From assembly GCA_031274365.1 (NCBI GenBank), contig JAISQF010000008.1, positions 53,489 through 117,488 on the forward strand: DNA of 64,000 nt. Direction: 5' to 3'. The notes under the pieces were generated by a model. That model worked only from the letters and a program-made list of their open reading frames with translations, searched no databases and was not told the origin of the DNA. Both the position numbers and the translations under genes were made by a program. Positions 29,775 to 39,296 of this stretch are shown here, one piece after another (position 1 is the stretch's first letter; every line of letters begins with the position of its first letter). This stretch comes from Elusimicrobiota bacterium. GTDB lineage: Bacteria > Elusimicrobiota > Endomicrobiia > Endomicrobiales > Endomicrobiaceae.

Positions 29775-29982
29775 TTTTTGCTGTGTCTTTATTTATAGAG
29801 TGTTTTTTGCGAAAGCCGCCTTAAAAGGACGCGTCTATGAGCGAGATATTTTTTTGGATTATCATTTGACACTGTGTGAGACGCCCTACCTTATGTCGTA
29901 ATGCGCGGGGGCGGCGAGTTTGGCAAATGCCAAAAAAATATAAGCGAATGTCCGCAGCGGCTGGAGACAAAAAACAAAAAAA
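29775..29982. repeat. Structured intergenic repeat, copy A
   Basis: This lies in the 512-base gap between metK and the epimerase gene. It shares its ends with a shorter copy at 63350-63459: TTTTTGC-x-G-x-GTCTTTATTTATAGA on one side, CGAATGTCCG-x-AGCGG and a GAG-x-A-rich end on the other. The outer stem AGCCGC (29814-29819) pairs with GCGGCT (29957-29962), and GGAC (29827-29830) pairs with GTCC (29950-29953). Inside are GCGTCT/AGACGC (29831-29836 with 29879-29884) and a TTTGGC-AAAT-GCCAAA hairpin near 29919-29934. The rest of the gap (29983-30129) shows no gene. Confidence 0.65.
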
Positions 29983-30129
29983 GAAACCATAGCGGTCAGC
30001 GAAAAAAATAAAACAAAAACAACGGCAAGTGCCATCCCTATGAGATACTGCTATGGCAAAAACTAAAATCTATTATGTGTATGAGATTTTTCATTTGTCG
30101 CTTATGAAATCGTCGTTATTTTTTAGCGC

Positions 30130-31050
30130 TCAATTTTTCTTAAAATATTCAATCGTTTTAGCTATGCCTTCATTTATATCAACTTCCGGTTTCCAGCCTA
30201 AAACTTTCACGGCTTTTCCAAAATCTAAAAAATTCTTAAAAAGCTCTCCGTCGCGCTTTGGTTTCATATTCGGCTTTTTAGAACATCCCGTGATTTTGGA
30301 CATAATTTTTATCAAATCAAGAACGGAAATGGTCTTTTTAGTTCCTATATTTATAATTTGATTATCGCCTTTCAAAAGAGATTTTACATTTGCGTTGACA
30401 ACGTCGCCTACAAAAACATAATCTCTCATCTGTTTTCCGTCCCCAAAAACTGTTACCGGCTCGTTTGAAAGCATACGTTTTGAAAATATGGCGACAACGC
30501 CGGCTTCTCCAAAAGGATCTTGTCTTGGTCCATAGACATTGCCGTATCTTAAAATCGTATATTTAAGTCCATAAACTAAATGAAAAAATTTAATGTAATT
30601 TTCAACGCAGAATTTAGCTATACCGTATGGAGATATCGGATTTGCTAAAGCCTTTTCGTCGGGGGCTTTCTTGCCGCATTCGCCGTAAATTGTTCCGCCC
30701 GAAGAGGCGAAAATAATTTTTTTAGTTTTATTATTCACGCAAGCCTTCAAAACATTTATAGATCCGATAATATTAACGTTAGCGTCGTAAGCGGGATCTT
30801 CAACCGATTTTCTAACGTCTATTTGGGCCGCATTATGAATAACTATCTGCGGTTTTTCCTTTGCAAAAATTTTATCAATGGTTTTTTTATCGGCTATATC
30901 GGCTTTATAAAATTTTTCTCCGCGGTTTATATTTTCTTTTTTACCCGTCGATAAATTATCGATGACGACAACTTTATGTTTTTTTTCAATCAAAACATCG
31001 ACTATATTTGAACCAATAAATCCCGCTCCGCCCGTAACTAAAATTTTCAT
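30130..31050 (-). CDS. NAD-dependent sugar epimerase, GalE-like
   Basis: A 306-residue extended SDR protein. GGAGFIG (7-13), DNLSTG at the end of beta-2 (NAD selectivity), SSGGTIYG and the Y142-x3-K146 pair are visible, and YGPRQDPFGEAGVVAIF is typical of UDP-glucose/UDP-GlcNAc 4-epimerase-like proteins. It is the second epimerase of the locus (see 14361-15320) and follows the LtaS-like gene by 2 bases. Its likely substrate is a UDP-hexose; the exact sugar is not determinable here. Confidence 0.87.
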   Translation of the reverse strand: MKILVTGGAGFIGSNIVDVLIEKKHKVVVIDNLSTGKKENINRGEKFYKADIADKKTIDKIFAKEKPQIVIHNAAQIDVRKSVEDPAYDANVNIIGSINVLKACVNNKTKKIIFASSGGTIYGECGKKAPDEKALANPISPYGIAKFCVENYIKFFHLVYGLKYTILRYGNVYGPRQDPFGEAGVVAIFSKRMLSNEPVTVFGDGKQMRDYVFVGDVVNANVKSLLKGDNQIINIGTKKTISVLDLIKIMSKITGCSKKPNMKPKRDGELFKNFLDFGKAVKVLGWKPEVDINEGIAKTIEYFKKN

Positions 31051-31052
31051 TT

Positions 31053-33074
31053 TTATTCTCCCGTATATTTTATTAAATAATCCGCAACCGCCGTCTGAGC
31101 AAGAAAATGTTTTAAGAGTTTTTTATGCCCCTGCATTTCTTCAGACAAAATTGCGCGTCTTGGATTATTTTTATCCCACACAAAATATTTAATATTTCCG
31201 CTTTGGAAATTATATTCAATGGCAAATTTTTTGTCCATTACCGCCCCGCTGTCGTGAGAAACAATATTTTTTAACGCTCTTTTAGACAAAAGATTTTCTC
31301 CCATAGCCATATATTTAATATTTGATAAAGAAATGGAATACAGAGTGGGCATGATGTCTAAATGCGAACCAAAAACCGACATATCTATATTTTTTCGTCT
31401 CAATTTTTTAGGAATATATAAATAAAAAGGAACGCTTAACCTGTCGAGAAGCTCGCTGTCGGAGTATTCAAATAAACCCCAAAAATTATGATCTCCCGTA
31501 ACGGCTATTATGGTATTGTCGGCGTATTTTGAATTCTTTATCTGGCTTATAAATTTTCCAAGCATTTGACATGCGTATTGATATGTTTCAAATCTCATTT
31601 TTGCAAGCTCTTTATCTTGAATTCTTACGCTTAAACTATCAGGAGGATTTAACGGAAGTTTTTTATAATCTTGCGGCAGAGAAAAAGGCGGATGATTTGT
31701 CATCGTCAAAACTTCTATGAATTTTCTTTTATCGTCTCTTTGCAAAATCTCATAAACAAAATCAAAAAGATAACCGTCGTAAATTCCCCATTGATTTCTT
31801 GGAAATTTTTGATCCATCGCTCCCTCGCCTAAAACTTCGTCAAAACCAAGACTTATCATAAAAGGCTCTAAACCTCTCCATCCCATATTCCCACCGTAAA
31901 TAAAAAAAGTCTTATAATCCTTATCTTTATAAGGTTTTGGTCCCGCAAATTTATATTTATTATAAACATATTTTGATTGAGACAAATAAGACGACATAGG
32001 TTTTCTCGCCGTATTTGTAATTGTGGCTTCAAGACTGCCTATAGTTACATGATGACCGGGTAAAAAATTAAAAAAGACTATGTCCTCGTCAAAATGTTTT
32101 TTTAACTCGCCCAAAATATTAAATTCATCCGAATTATATTTAATTAAATCAGTCCCGAAACTTTCCATAACAATCAAAATCACATTTGGTTTTATATCCT
32201 CAATATCCTTATTATAAGCAAGAGCCGTTATCAAAGAATCCTCGGGGTTATCCTTAGGAATTTGCTCTATGTTTTTGTCCAAGAAATCCGCAAAAGCGCG
32301 TCTTATATCGTCACCATATCCCGCTTTGCTTATAAAATCAATATCTTTTTTTTCTTCGGCTCTGATTATCATAGCGTCTTGCATAGTAAAAAAACCGTTT
32401 ATCGCCATTTTGTTGAGGAAACTATTTGTGGAAATTTCCGCATGAAAAAGACTTAAAGGAAACATATGAAAAGTTTGTCTTATAAGCATAAAATGTAAAA
32501 TGCCGATAACAAATAACACCGTTATTTTTACGCTTATCTTTTCAGGCAGCGCGCCGCTTGTATTTTTTAATATCAATATTTTTTTTGAAATAAAATAAAT
32601 CAAAAAATAAATAAAAATAAATCCTATAAATATTAAAATTAAATTATAATTTTCGGCAAACGTCGATAAAAGCGCTTTGGTGTCATCGTCAATTATACCG
32701 TAAGCCAAAATATTTAAATGGCTTTGAAAATATGAATAAAAACCAAAATCTATGCACAAAAAAACAAAAGCGCTTCCGGTTATCAAAGCGTAATACCACT
32801 TTGCCGCCGAGAAAAAATTCTTAAAATACCGCGTTTTTCCAATAAAAAACAAAACAATCAAAGAAACTGTTATGGGTATATTTATATATCCAAGCACAAC
32901 CGCGTCAAAACGCGCTCCCATATAAAAAGTCTTGAACACGTCGAAAGCAAAGCCCGTTAAATCTATTCCTCTACCGTAATAGAAGAAAAAAACCGCTCTA
33001 AATATAGACATCAGAAATAAAAATATTAAATTTAATAAAATAATTTTTAGTAAAACCCGCCAAAAAAATTTCAT
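31053..33074 (-). CDS. LtaS-like membrane sulfatase/alkaline-phosphatase-fold enzyme
   Basis: A 673-residue inner-membrane protein with about five N-terminal helices and a periplasmic domain from about residue 290. PNVILIVMESFGTDL carries the first metal ligand, PGHHVTIGSLEATITN the likely threonine nucleophile, and AVTGDHNFWG the metal-binding DH. It is distinct from 21324-23252, which uses a GQRS motif. It is expected to transfer phosphoglycerol or a related group to periplasmic glycans. It follows the PMT-like gene and precedes the GalE-like gene by 2 bases. Confidence 0.85.
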   Translation of the reverse strand: MKFFWRVLLKIILLNLIFLFLMSIFRAVFFFYYGRGIDLTGFAFDVFKTFYMGARFDAVVLGYINIPITVSLIVLFFIGKTRYFKNFFSAAKWYYALITGSAFVFLCIDFGFYSYFQSHLNILAYGIIDDDTKALLSTFAENYNLILIFIGFIFIYFLIYFISKKILILKNTSGALPEKISVKITVLFVIGILHFMLIRQTFHMFPLSLFHAEISTNSFLNKMAINGFFTMQDAMIIRAEEKKDIDFISKAGYGDDIRRAFADFLDKNIEQIPKDNPEDSLITALAYNKDIEDIKPNVILIVMESFGTDLIKYNSDEFNILGELKKHFDEDIVFFNFLPGHHVTIGSLEATITNTARKPMSSYLSQSKYVYNKYKFAGPKPYKDKDYKTFFIYGGNMGWRGLEPFMISLGFDEVLGEGAMDQKFPRNQWGIYDGYLFDFVYEILQRDDKRKFIEVLTMTNHPPFSLPQDYKKLPLNPPDSLSVRIQDKELAKMRFETYQYACQMLGKFISQIKNSKYADNTIIAVTGDHNFWGLFEYSDSELLDRLSVPFYLYIPKKLRRKNIDMSVFGSHLDIMPTLYSISLSNIKYMAMGENLLSKRALKNIVSHDSGAVMDKKFAIEYNFQSGNIKYFVWDKNNPRRAILSEEMQGHKKLLKHFLAQTAVADYLIKYTGE

Positions 33075-33106
33075 ATCAGAGCCCTCCTATTTTTATAAAT
33101 TTTAAG

Positions 33107-34612
33107 TTAAAAATTATCACGTTTTTTATTTGTAAATAAAACGTCCTCTTTTGTCCGGCCGATAATTTGCGCTTCTATCGTATTGCCGATTTCATCGAAA
33201 GTTTTTTTATAAACGACGAAATAATATTGCTTGGAAGAATTAAACATCTCCATAAATTCATTTTCCTCTATATGAATGACATTCGGTTTATCCCTATAAA
33301 ACATAAGCAAAGCGTTATAATATTTTGCCCTGTCCAATGTATAAATTTTATCGCCGTTATCGCCGACGGCGTTCATCTCGGGAAGTATTTTAACAGTGTT
33401 AACATAATGCTGATTATCTAAAGTTCTTGGAAAAAGTTTGAAAGCAAAACATAAAAATGAAAGCAACATCAACGCTGTCAATAGATATGAAATTACCGCA
33501 TTACCGCCCTTTTTTCTAAAAACGTATAAAAGCCCGAATGCGCTTAACATTGAAAACGGAATATAAAGAGGCAGAAGAAAATAATATTTATGTCCGCTCA
33601 TAGCCAAAAATAAAATTAAAGGAATATAAGCCCATATAATTATGAATTTTTCAAAAGATTGATTAAAGATTAATTTCTCTTTTATTATTTTTTTTATTGT
33701 TACAAAAGAACCGACAATCAAAAATATAAACCACGGCTGATAATTTGCCAAAAGTATATTTAAGTATGTTATGCGTCCGCTGTCGTCAAAAGGACTTGTC
33801 TCAAAATTTGCTCCCGTCAAAATTTTATAAGGAGTCGCCAAATATTCAATTAGAAACTTTTCTCCGTATTTATCATAAGCCGCTATATACCAAGGCAAAA
33901 CGATTAAAACCGCCAAAATCAAAGACAGCCATAAATGTTTGTTTAGAAATATTTTTTTTCTTTCGGGAATAGTTAAAACATAGAAAAAAACGACGGGAAT
34001 AATAAACAAACCGACCGCTTGCCTTATTGATATCGATATGGCAAGACAAATACCAAAGAGATAATAAAAAAGCGGCTTATCGCCGCTTACGGCTATATAA
34101 AAAGCAAAAACTGCAAAAGTAAAAAAAACTGCAAAATTACCGTCCGGATGAACCGCTCTTGAGTGATGCAAAAATTGTTGAGTCAAAAGCAAAACTGCAG
34201 CGCTTATAAAAGCAAATTTATATCCACGCCTTTTAGACAAAAATAAAAACACAATTATAACGCAGGCAAAACCCAATACGGCCGCCGGAAGTCTCATTGC
34301 AAAATCACTAAACCCTAAAAGCGCGCCCGACAAAGCGTATATCCAATAAAAAAGATGGCCTTTGCCGCTTGTAAAATCAATTTCATTGTCGGCGTTAACA
34401 AAGGTTATATAGTCGTTATTTATGACCATATTTTTTGACAAATTCGCATAATAATATCCATCGGTAGAGAGAGGATTTACGGATAAATTATTAAACAATA
34501 AATAAGCTGAAAATATAATCAAGGCTAAAAATAAAAAATTTCTGTTAAATTCTATATCGCCTTTTAGGAAAGATTTAACAGAAATTTTTATTTTAGATAA
34601 AACTTTTATCAT
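33107..34612 (-). CDS. PMT/ArnT-like membrane glycosyltransferase (GT39/GT83)
   Basis: A 501-residue polytopic protein with about ten hydrophobic helices. After the first helix the periplasmic loop contains NPLSTDGYYYANLSKNM with the conserved acidic residue, then GKGHLFYWIYALSGALLGFSDFAMRLPAAVLG, the usual PMT_2 signature. A small C-terminal soluble domain follows. Such enzymes move a sugar from polyprenyl phosphate onto lipid A, protein or glycan on the periplasmic side. It sits beside LtaS-like and GT92-like genes, supporting envelope decoration. Confidence 0.85.
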   Translation of the reverse strand: MIKVLSKIKISVKSFLKGDIEFNRNFLFLALIIFSAYLLFNNLSVNPLSTDGYYYANLSKNMVINNDYITFVNADNEIDFTSGKGHLFYWIYALSGALLGFSDFAMRLPAAVLGFACVIIVFLFLSKRRGYKFAFISAAVLLLTQQFLHHSRAVHPDGNFAVFFTFAVFAFYIAVSGDKPLFYYLFGICLAISISIRQAVGLFIIPVVFFYVLTIPERKKIFLNKHLWLSLILAVLIVLPWYIAAYDKYGEKFLIEYLATPYKILTGANFETSPFDDSGRITYLNILLANYQPWFIFLIVGSFVTIKKIIKEKLIFNQSFEKFIIIWAYIPLILFLAMSGHKYYFLLPLYIPFSMLSAFGLLYVFRKKGGNAVISYLLTALMLLSFLCFAFKLFPRTLDNQHYVNTVKILPEMNAVGDNGDKIYTLDRAKYYNALLMFYRDKPNVIHIEENEFMEMFNSSKQYYFVVYKKTFDEIGNTIEAQIIGRTKEDVLFTNKKRDNF

Positions 34613-34633
34613 AAAATTGCGCTCTCCTTTGAT

Positions 34634-35584
34634 TTAAGAGTTATCTAATCTTTCTTTAAGTTTAGGAAGAAATCTTAATATATCGTCATTATACTCGCTT
34701 TCCGAATTGTTAAAATTAGAAAGTTTATTTGTATTGCGAAGCTCGCGAGACAGACATTCCTCTTCCGATTTAGACCAATAATGATTTACTTCAATAATGT
34801 CAGTCGTCGCACCTATGACCGACGGATCCTCCAAATAAGGCATTTTTCTTTCATCAACCGGCATACCGATAACGGAAGAATAATGCTCATAAATTTTCCC
34901 GCAAGCCGCGCGGGGATTTATAATGGATTTACCCGTATTATCATTGACCACGCTGTCAACGGTATTTTCCGAACTTTTTCTCGAATAAAGATAATTTTCA
35001 ATAACTAATCCATTAGGTTTTGTTTTGTGTCCGCAAGAACCAAAAAATTTATAATGAATGGTAATTTGGGAAAACGCCTCGTAAGATTTCAAAAATTCAG
35101 AAATTGTGTCATGCTTTATAGGGACTATAAATTCATCAATATCAAAAACGGCCATCCATCTTGTTTCTTTTTTATATTTGCGCACAGCTTTTGTATAAAC
35201 TTCTATTTGAGGTTTTGGCCAAATATCGCCCTTAAAAGAAAATGTATGATAAACGACTATTCCTTTATCTATATAAGGTTTTAATATTTCATAAGTATTG
35301 TCTTTTGACTCATTGTCAAAAAAATAAAATCTTTCAATCCCCAAAAGCAAGTGATATTCAATCCATTCTTTTAAGTAAGGAGCTTCATTTTTTGAGCAGA
35401 CCAAAGCGCTTAAATAGACGGGAAATTTTGTATTATCCTCAAAAGCGTAACGCTTGCAGTAAAATTTGAGTTTCAACATAGACTTTCTCAAACTTCTGCG
35501 CTTTTCTTTTATAGGTATAAAAGAAGTTATAAATAAAACAAATATTTTCCAGATTCTAAAAAACAGTTTTAACGCGGTGTCCAT
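34634..35584 (-). CDS. GT92-like glycosyltransferase (paralogue B)
   Basis: A 316-residue relative of 27391-28413. It has SALVCSKNEAPYLKEWIEYHLLLG, YFFDNESKDNTYEIL and the DxD-like VFDIDEFIVP. The N-terminal FIPIKEKRRSLRKSM segment is the basic module shared with the WbsX protein and the remnant at 11228-11332. It starts 21 bases after the recA stop, so it may be transcribed with recA. Substrate unknown. Confidence 0.8.
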   Translation of the reverse strand: MDTALKLFFRIWKIFVLFITSFIPIKEKRRSLRKSMLKLKFYCKRYAFEDNTKFPVYLSALVCSKNEAPYLKEWIEYHLLLGIERFYFFDNESKDNTYEILKPYIDKGIVVYHTFSFKGDIWPKPQIEVYTKAVRKYKKETRWMAVFDIDEFIVPIKHDTISEFLKSYEAFSQITIHYKFFGSCGHKTKPNGLVIENYLYSRKSSENTVDSVVNDNTGKSIINPRAACGKIYEHYSSVIGMPVDERKMPYLEDPSVIGATTDIIEVNHYWSKSEEECLSRELRNTNKLSNFNNSESEYNDDILRFLPKLKERLDNS

Positions 35585-35605
35585 TCTTTTGCGCTCCCAA
35601 TTTAT

Positions 35606-36763
35606 CTATTGGCCGCTTTTTTTACCTCTTGACGGTTTTTCTTTGGCTTGAGGCTGAGATTCGTCTTTTTTTATCTCATCCTCTTTTTTAGTTTCGCCGA
35701 GCGGTTTTTCATCTTTATTTTCCTTAACTTCTTTACTTTCTTTAACTTCTTTAACGCTTTTATCGTCTTTTAAGCCAAAAGCCTTAGCGCGTATTTTCCC
35801 TTCAATTTCGTCGGCAATATCTTGATGTTGATGCAAAAACTCCTTTACATTTTCTCTGCCCTGTCCCAATCTTTCTCCATTATAACTAAAAAACGCTCCG
35901 GCTTTTTCAATAAGTCCGTCCGCCACTCCAATGTCTATCAAATAACCCATTTTATCAACGCCCGAACCAAATATTATTTCAAATTCAGCTTGTCTAAAAG
36001 GAGGCGCGACTTTATTTTTTACCACTTTAACTCTAACTCTATTTCCAAGAATTTCATCGCCTTTTTTTACAGATTCTATTCTTCTTATATCAAGACGAAG
36101 AGAGGAATAAAATTTCAACGCTAATCCTCCGGGCGTGGTCTCGGGATTTCCCCATGAAACGCCGATTTTTTGTCTCAACTGATTTATAAAAACTATGGAA
36201 GTGTTTGATTTTGAAATATTTGACGTCAACTTTCTCAACGCTTGACTCATAAGTCTTGCCTGCAATCCCACAAAAGCGTCTCCCATTTCTCCTTCAATTT
36301 CAGCTTTCGGAACAAGAGCCGCTACAGAATCCACAATTATAATATCAACCGCTCCAGAACGTATAAGTTTATCCGCAATCTCTAATCCCTGCTCGCCTGA
36401 ATCCGGCTGAGAAATAAGCAAATTATCAATGTCCACTCCTATCTTAGACGCGTATTCCGGATCCATAGCGTGTTCGGCGTCTATATAAGCCGCAGTTCCG
36501 CCGAGCTTTTGCGCCTCAGCCACCATACATAAAGCTAAAGTTGTTTTGCCCGACGATTCGGGACCAAAAATTTCAATGACTCTGCCCCTTGGTATTCCGC
36601 CCACTCCTATGGCGATATCAAGAGGAAGCGCGCCGGTCGGTATAGCGTCCACTTTTTCTTTAGAATGTTTCTCCCCTAACCTCATAATCGCTTCTTTGCC
36701 AAAATCTTTTTCTATCTGAGAAAGAGCCAAATCTAAAGCCTTAATCTTGTCGTCTTTTGCCAT
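35606..36763 (-). CDS. recA: Recombinase A
   Basis: A 385-residue DNA strand-exchange ATPase. The Walker [10 protein letters not shown] is at 67-75; later segments include the Walker [35 protein letters not shown] (loop 2 region) and GRENVKEFL. The last 50 or so residues are a lysine/glutamate-rich tail unlike the family core but typical in kind. AAAGGAGG precedes the ATG, and I see no clear LexA box in the 92-base gap upstream. Its place between phosphonate genes and envelope genes is unusual but the gene itself is ordinary. Confidence 0.98.
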   Translation of the reverse strand: MAKDDKIKALDLALSQIEKDFGKEAIMRLGEKHSKEKVDAIPTGALPLDIAIGVGGIPRGRVIEIFGPESSGKTTLALCMVAEAQKLGGTAAYIDAEHAMDPEYASKIGVDIDNLLISQPDSGEQGLEIADKLIRSGAVDIIIVDSVAALVPKAEIEGEMGDAFVGLQARLMSQALRKLTSNISKSNTSIVFINQLRQKIGVSWGNPETTPGGLALKFYSSLRLDIRRIESVKKGDEILGNRVRVKVVKNKVAPPFRQAEFEIIFGSGVDKMGYLIDIGVADGLIEKAGAFFSYNGERLGQGRENVKEFLHQHQDIADEIEGKIRAKAFGLKDDKSVKEVKESKEVKENKDEKPLGETKKEDEIKKDESQPQAKEKPSRGKKSGQ

Positions 36764-36855
36764 AACCGCCTCCTTTTAATCCTAATTGACTTACCGATTA
36801 TCTGATTTTTATTTTTAACAATACATAACAAACTATTTGCAATATACTAAAATTT

Positions 36856-37986
36856 TTATTTTTTCAGAAATTGCATAAACGCTTCTTTATTTTCAACAGG
36901 ACTCATTTTTGGTCTTCCCAAATCTTTCCTCGCTCCTTTACGAACAATAATTTCAATAAAAATTAAACCGCAATTTTCTCTCGTTTGCGCAAGAACTTTT
37001 TTCATTTCATCTTTATTAGACACGCTATATACTTTTTCATAACCTGCGGCGCGCGCTATTTGGCAAATATCTATAAACGGCGCTATTGTGGGTTGTCCTC
37101 CGACAGAATCGTGAGCTCCGTTATTTAACACAATATGGCGCAAATTAAACGGTTTTTTTGTTCCGATAGCGCATAAAGATCCCAAATGCATAAGCACTGC
37201 GCCGTCGCCGTCAAGACAAGTGAACCTAATTTCCGGTTTTTCTAAAGCGGCGCCAAGCGCGATATGAGAAGCATGTCCCATAGAGCCGACTGTAAGAAAA
37301 TCATGACTGTGATTCATTTTATATTTATCTCTTATTTCATAAAGCTCCCGCGAAATCATACCGGTAGTCGAAATAAAAGCCTCATTTTCATTTGACAAAT
37401 TTACAATATCTTCAATAGCTTCCTCTCTGCTCATTTGCGCTTTATTATCATAACCCTTATTTTGCAAAACATAAGGCTTAAAAATATCTTTCCTGACGAC
37501 AAAAGCATAAGGAGCGCTGTTTTTAGAAAAATAATCAAAACATTGCGCCATCTGTTTTTTTACATCATCTTCATTATTTTCAACGATAGAGTAAGGTATT
37601 CCTAACGTTTTAAGAATATCGCAGGTGACTTTCCCCTGCTTAACGTGTTGAGGCTCGTCTTTTATTCCGGGCTCGCCGCGCCAGCCGATAAGCAAAATCA
37701 TCGGTATTTGATAAACGTCAAAATCGGCAAGAGACAATAAAGGATTTATCGCATTTCCTATGCCGGAATTTTGCATATAGATTAGAGGGATTTTCCCCAA
37801 AGCAAGATAATAACCGGCGGCAAGTCCTATGGCTGCTCCTTCATTTACGGCTACGATATGTTTTTTATCGCCGCAATTATCCGTAATAAAAGCGCAAAAA
37901 CTTTTCAAAAGAGAATCGGGAACACCGCAAAAAAAATCAACGTTATTTTTTTTTAGCTCTGAATAAAAAAACGAAACGTCTATCAT
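36856..37986 (-). CDS. Phosphonopyruvate decarboxylase
   Basis: A 376-residue thiamine-diphosphate enzyme converting phosphonopyruvate to phosphonoacetaldehyde, the step that pulls the unfavourable PEP mutase reaction forward. FFCGVPDSLLKSFCAF at the N-terminus, the catalytic-region VNEGAAIGLAAGYYLA, and the ThDP motif GDGAVLMHLGSL ... LNNGAHDSVGGQPT are the family's. The ATG at 37986 is chosen: GGGAGG precedes it, and the upstream PEP mutase stop overlaps it (TAATG), so translation is coupled. An in-frame start at 38034 lies within the mutase gene and is rejected. Sulfopyruvate decarboxylase is the related alternative, ruled out by context. Confidence 0.93.
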   Translation of the reverse strand: MIDVSFFYSELKKNNVDFFCGVPDSLLKSFCAFITDNCGDKKHIVAVNEGAAIGLAAGYYLALGKIPLIYMQNSGIGNAINPLLSLADFDVYQIPMILLIGWRGEPGIKDEPQHVKQGKVTCDILKTLGIPYSIVENNEDDVKKQMAQCFDYFSKNSAPYAFVVRKDIFKPYVLQNKGYDNKAQMSREEAIEDIVNLSNENEAFISTTGMISRELYEIRDKYKMNHSHDFLTVGSMGHASHIALGAALEKPEIRFTCLDGDGAVLMHLGSLCAIGTKKPFNLRHIVLNNGAHDSVGGQPTIAPFIDICQIARAAGYEKVYSVSNKDEMKKVLAQTRENCGLIFIEIIVRKGARKDLGRPKMSPVENKEAFMQFLKK

Positions 37987-39296
37987 TATTTGCCTCCCGG
38001 TATCAATTCCAAAATCTCTTTTATGGGCATACAAAATTCGTCGGCTCTAATCGAACGTTCGTCGTCGAGTATAATTTTTGCAACATTTAACATAGCGGGA
38101 TAAGACGCGCGCAGCATGTGATTTGCATAGATAATAATATTTGCGCCCCACGATAAAAATTCTTTTTCTCTAAATTGGTTGTATGTCGTGGGAACGAGAA
38201 CTATCGGAACGCTCAAATAATCGTCCCTAAATCTTAAACAAAATTCTTTAATGTCCTGTCCGCTTTTTTCTTTGCTGTGAATCATAACTCCGTCCGCTCC
38301 GGCCTCGACATAAGCTTTGGCTCTTTTAAGCGCGTCGTCCACGCTATGGCCCGCTATCAAACTTTCAAGCCTTGCTATAATCATAAATTCTTTCGTTATT
38401 TGAGCGCGTTTTCCCGCTCTTATTTTTAAGCAAAAATCCTCGATAGACGAAAGTTCTTGTTTAACTTCAGTTCCAAAAAGCGAATTCTTTTTCAATCCGA
38501 CTTTGTCCTCGATGATAACGGCCGATATGCCGTTTCTTTCAAGAGTGCGGACTGTAAAAACAAAATGCTCGGTTTTTCCGCCGGTATCTCCGTCATAAAT
38601 AATCGGTTTTGTCGTGCATTCAAGAATATTCGTCAAGTCCTGCATCCGCGTCGTTAAATCCACCGCTTCAATGTCGGGTTTTCCTTTGCTGGCAGAATCC
38701 GTAAGACTCGACGACCACATTCCGTCAAAACTGTGCAAGCCGTCTTCTTTTTGTATTTCAAGTTTTTCAATTATCAACCCCGACAAACCCGAATGCGCCT
38801 CCATAATTCTTACTATTTTTTTTACCTCTATAAGACGTTTTAACGACGCAAGACGAACGTCGGGAGTAATTCCTATCGAACGCATAGCCTCGCCCATAGC
38901 CGAAGAATTTACTCCTTTGGTGTAAGGGATTTCTATCACCTCTCCGCCAAGCTCTTTCATTAAAGCAAAAACATCGTCTCTTTCTTTTCTCAAAAATCCG
39001 CTTTCCCAATCGTCTCCGTGAATAATCGCATCCGGTTTATACTTGCGCAAATTCGGAATATAACTCCACTCCTCCTGAGCCACGATACGCGACACTCCTT
39101 TAATATTTTCTATCACCGCTTTTCTTTGCTCGTAATTTAGATAAGGAACTCTTTTGCGCGACGCTATCGCGCTGTCTGTGAGAAGTCCCACCAAAACGTC
39201 GCCTCTTTTTGCGGCTTCCTTTATTATATTTATAATTCCGGGATGAACGATTTCTCCGCTCAAACCCAAATAAATAGTTTTCGTTTTATCCGTCAT
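37986..39296 (-). CDS. PEP mutase with degenerate cytidylyltransferase-like N-domain
   Basis: A 436-residue fusion that makes the C-P bond by converting PEP to phosphonopyruvate. Residues 145-436 keep all key mutase residues: D208, the D235-G-D237 metal pair, the signature EDKVGLKKNS (263-272, EDK-x5-NS), R309 and H340-S341. Residues 1-140 have a cytidylyltransferase fold, but HxGH reads HPGI (18-21) and the GIS[ST]TK motif reads GVNSSA (128-133), so nucleotide transfer is probably lost. It overlaps the fused CMP-AEP gene by 4 bases (ATGA) and phosphonopyruvate decarboxylase by 1. Its paralogue at 1950-3257 shows the opposite decay. Confidence 0.95.
   Translation of the reverse strand: MTDKTKTIYLGLSGEIVHPGIINIIKEAAKRGDVLVGLLTDSAIASRKRVPYLNYEQRKAVIENIKGVSRIVAQEEWSYIPNLRKYKPDAIIHGDDWESGFLRKERDDVFALMKELGGEVIEIPYTKGVNSSAMGEAMRSIGITPDVRLASLKRLIEVKKIVRIMEAHSGLSGLIIEKLEIQKEDGLHSFDGMWSSSLTDSASKGKPDIEAVDLTTRMQDLTNILECTTKPIIYDGDTGGKTEHFVFTVRTLERNGISAVIIEDKVGLKKNSLFGTEVKQELSSIEDFCLKIRAGKRAQITKEFMIIARLESLIAGHSVDDALKRAKAYVEAGADGVMIHSKEKSGQDIKEFCLRFRDDYLSVPIVLVPTTYNQFREKEFLSWGANIIIYANHMLRASYPAMLNVAKIILDDERSIRADEFCMPIKEILELIPGGK

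Noticed and set aside
30053-30361. Plus-strand ORF starting MAKTKIYYVYEIF
   Set aside because: It runs antisense into the epimerase gene, has no recognisable family and no good ribosome-binding site. It is a shadow frame.
36764-36855. LexA box and recA promoter
   Set aside because: AT-rich hexamers are present but none with good spacing, and no SOS-box palindrome was seen.
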